A stretch of 6,766 bases of DNA from Pseudomonadota bacterium (GTDB lineage Bacteria > Pseudomonadota > Alphaproteobacteria > Rhizobiales > Rhizobiaceae). This document shows positions 6,091 to 6,766 of this stretch, piece after piece (position 1 is the stretch's first letter; each line of letters begins with the position of its first letter). Below the pieces are notes generated by a model that searched no databases, was not told the DNA's origin, and saw nothing but the letters and a program-made list of their open reading frames with translations. Made by a program: the position numbers and the translations under genes. Where the stretch lies: positions 1 to 6,766 of the forward strand of contig JAEWFU010000040.1 in the NCBI GenBank assembly GCA_023388675.1, given 5' to 3'.

Positions 6091-6167
6091 GGGAGTAGAG
6101 AGTAGTGAATAGTGAGTGGAGAATGGAAATCTCCGTCCTCACTACTCACTATTCCCTACTCACTCCC
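6091..6167. repeat. Inverted heptamer-repeat element between aroC and ribB
   Basis: The left arm holds four degenerate heptamers, AGTAGAG AGTAGTG AATAGTG and AGTGGAG (6094-6121). The right arm holds four of the opposite sense, CACTACT CACTATT CCCTACT and CACTCCC (6140-6167). Arms 6091-6117 and 6144-6167 pair over 24 positions with one mismatch and a three-base bulge (6097-6099). A small inner hairpin, GGAGA (6118-6122) with TCTCC (6130-6134), sits in the loop. The strong purine/pyrimidine strand bias and the lack of codon-like pattern set it apart from its surroundings. It resembles dispersed palindromic intergenic repeats seen in many rhizobial genomes, but that class cannot be confirmed from a single copy. 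Confidence 0.85.
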
Positions 6168-6766
6168 CCTCCCCGTCTGACCGCGATGCCGCAGATAATG
6201 GTCCGCGATCGCGCAGGCGACCATGGCTTCACCGATCGGCACGGCGCGAATGCCGACGCAGGGGTCGTGACGCCCCTTGGTGCGCACGTCGACATCTTTG
6301 CCGTCAACGTCGACGGAGCGGCGGGGCGTCAGGATCGACGATGTCGGCTTGACGGCGAAACGCGCGACGACCGGCTGGCCCGTGGAGATGCCGCCAAGGA
6401 TGCCGCCGGCATGGTTGTCCAGGAACAGCGGCTTGCCATCATTACCCATGCGCATCTCATCGGCGTTCTGCTCGCCTGTCATGCGTGCGGTCGCAAAGCC
6501 GTCGCCGATCTCGACACCCTTGACCGCATTGATCGACATCAGGTTCGAGGCGATGTCCTGGTCGAGCTTGGCATAGACCGGGGCGCCCAGCCCGGCCGGC
6601 ACGCCCTCGGCGACGATCTCGATCAGCGCGCCGACGGAGGAACCTGCCTTGCGCATCTCGTCCAGGTAGTCCGAGAATATGGCCACGGATGCGGGGTCCG
6701 GCGTGAAGAACGGGTTGTCGGCGCTCTCGATGAAATCCCAGTTCCAGTTCGCGCGGTCGATCTCCT
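6156..6766 (-). CDS. aroC: Chorismate synthase, C-terminal part (5' end beyond window)
   Basis: The last 202 residues of chorismate synthase, which makes chorismate from 5-enolpyruvylshikimate 3-phosphate by trans-elimination of phosphate using reduced FMN; last step of the shikimate pathway, cytoplasmic. The frame is open to the window edge, beginning [20 protein letters not shown], so about 160 N-terminal residues are missing. Visible family blocks: [76 protein letters not shown], and the C-terminal signature [18 protein letters not shown] with its conserved Asp. The GTG at 6686 is an internal valine, not the start. The final residues GSE and the TAG stop are encoded by the right arm of the heptamer repeat, so the natural C-terminus was probably altered by that element. 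ribB follows on the same strand. Confidence 0.97.
   Translation of the reverse strand, partial: EIDRANWNWDFIESADNPFFTPDPASVAIFSDYLDEMRKAGSSVGALIEIVAEGVPAGLGAPVYAKLDQDIASNLMSINAVKGVEIGDGFATARMTGEQNADEMRMGNDGKPLFLDNHAGGILGGISTGQPVVARFAVKPTSSILTPRRSVDVDGKDVDVRTKGRHDPCVGIRAVPIGEAMVACAIADHYLRHRGQTGRGSE

Noticed and set aside
6072..6155. FMN riboswitch upstream of ribB
   Set aside because: The gap is only 84 bases, mostly heptamer repeat, and has none of the conserved RFN-element blocks.

Overview
The window is GC-rich with strong G/C preference at third codon positions. Its gene content points to an alphaproteobacterium of the Rhizobiales, probably near Mesorhizobium/Phyllobacteriaceae. This rests on the neighbourhood (aroC next to ribB; a histone-deacetylase-family gene next to xseB) and on the RibB protein, which carries a degenerate GTP-cyclohydrolase-II-like tail typical of Proteobacteria. 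No species can be named from the sequence alone.

Layout, left to right: (1) about 190 bases with no convincing gene, only a doubtful small reading frame; (2) a leftward run of a MAPEG-family membrane protein, xseB, a class-II-type histone deacetylase-like amidohydrolase, and a 324-residue membrane protein of unknown function; (3) a leftward TetR-family repressor and a rightward MFS transporter, divergent from a 139-base control region; (4) a bidirectional hairpin terminator between the converging MFS and ribB genes; (5) a leftward aroC-ribB pair, with aroC cut by the window end and a palindromic heptamer repeat wedged between the two genes.

The most striking structure is the tetR-MFS control region. 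It has three 15-base perfect dyads of the form CATACG-N3-CGTATG. The first two are exact reverse complements of each other, so together they form a 38-base near-perfect palindrome around CAATTG. The second dyad lies in the spacer of a likely promoter for the transporter; the third lies near that promoter's start site and just inside a possible -35 box for tetR. This looks like a self-contained, autoregulated repressor/efflux module with unknown inducer.

The second unusual structure is the aroC-ribB junction. Two sets of four degenerate heptamers (AGTAGTG type) are arranged head to head as a long imperfect hairpin. One arm supplies the last codons and stop of aroC, and the element creates a false in-frame upstream start for ribB. 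The rest is mainly housekeeping: chorismate synthesis, the DHBP branch of riboflavin synthesis, the exonuclease VII small subunit, and a Zn-dependent deacetylase. I see no CRISPR array, phage gene, insertion sequence, tRNA or rRNA.
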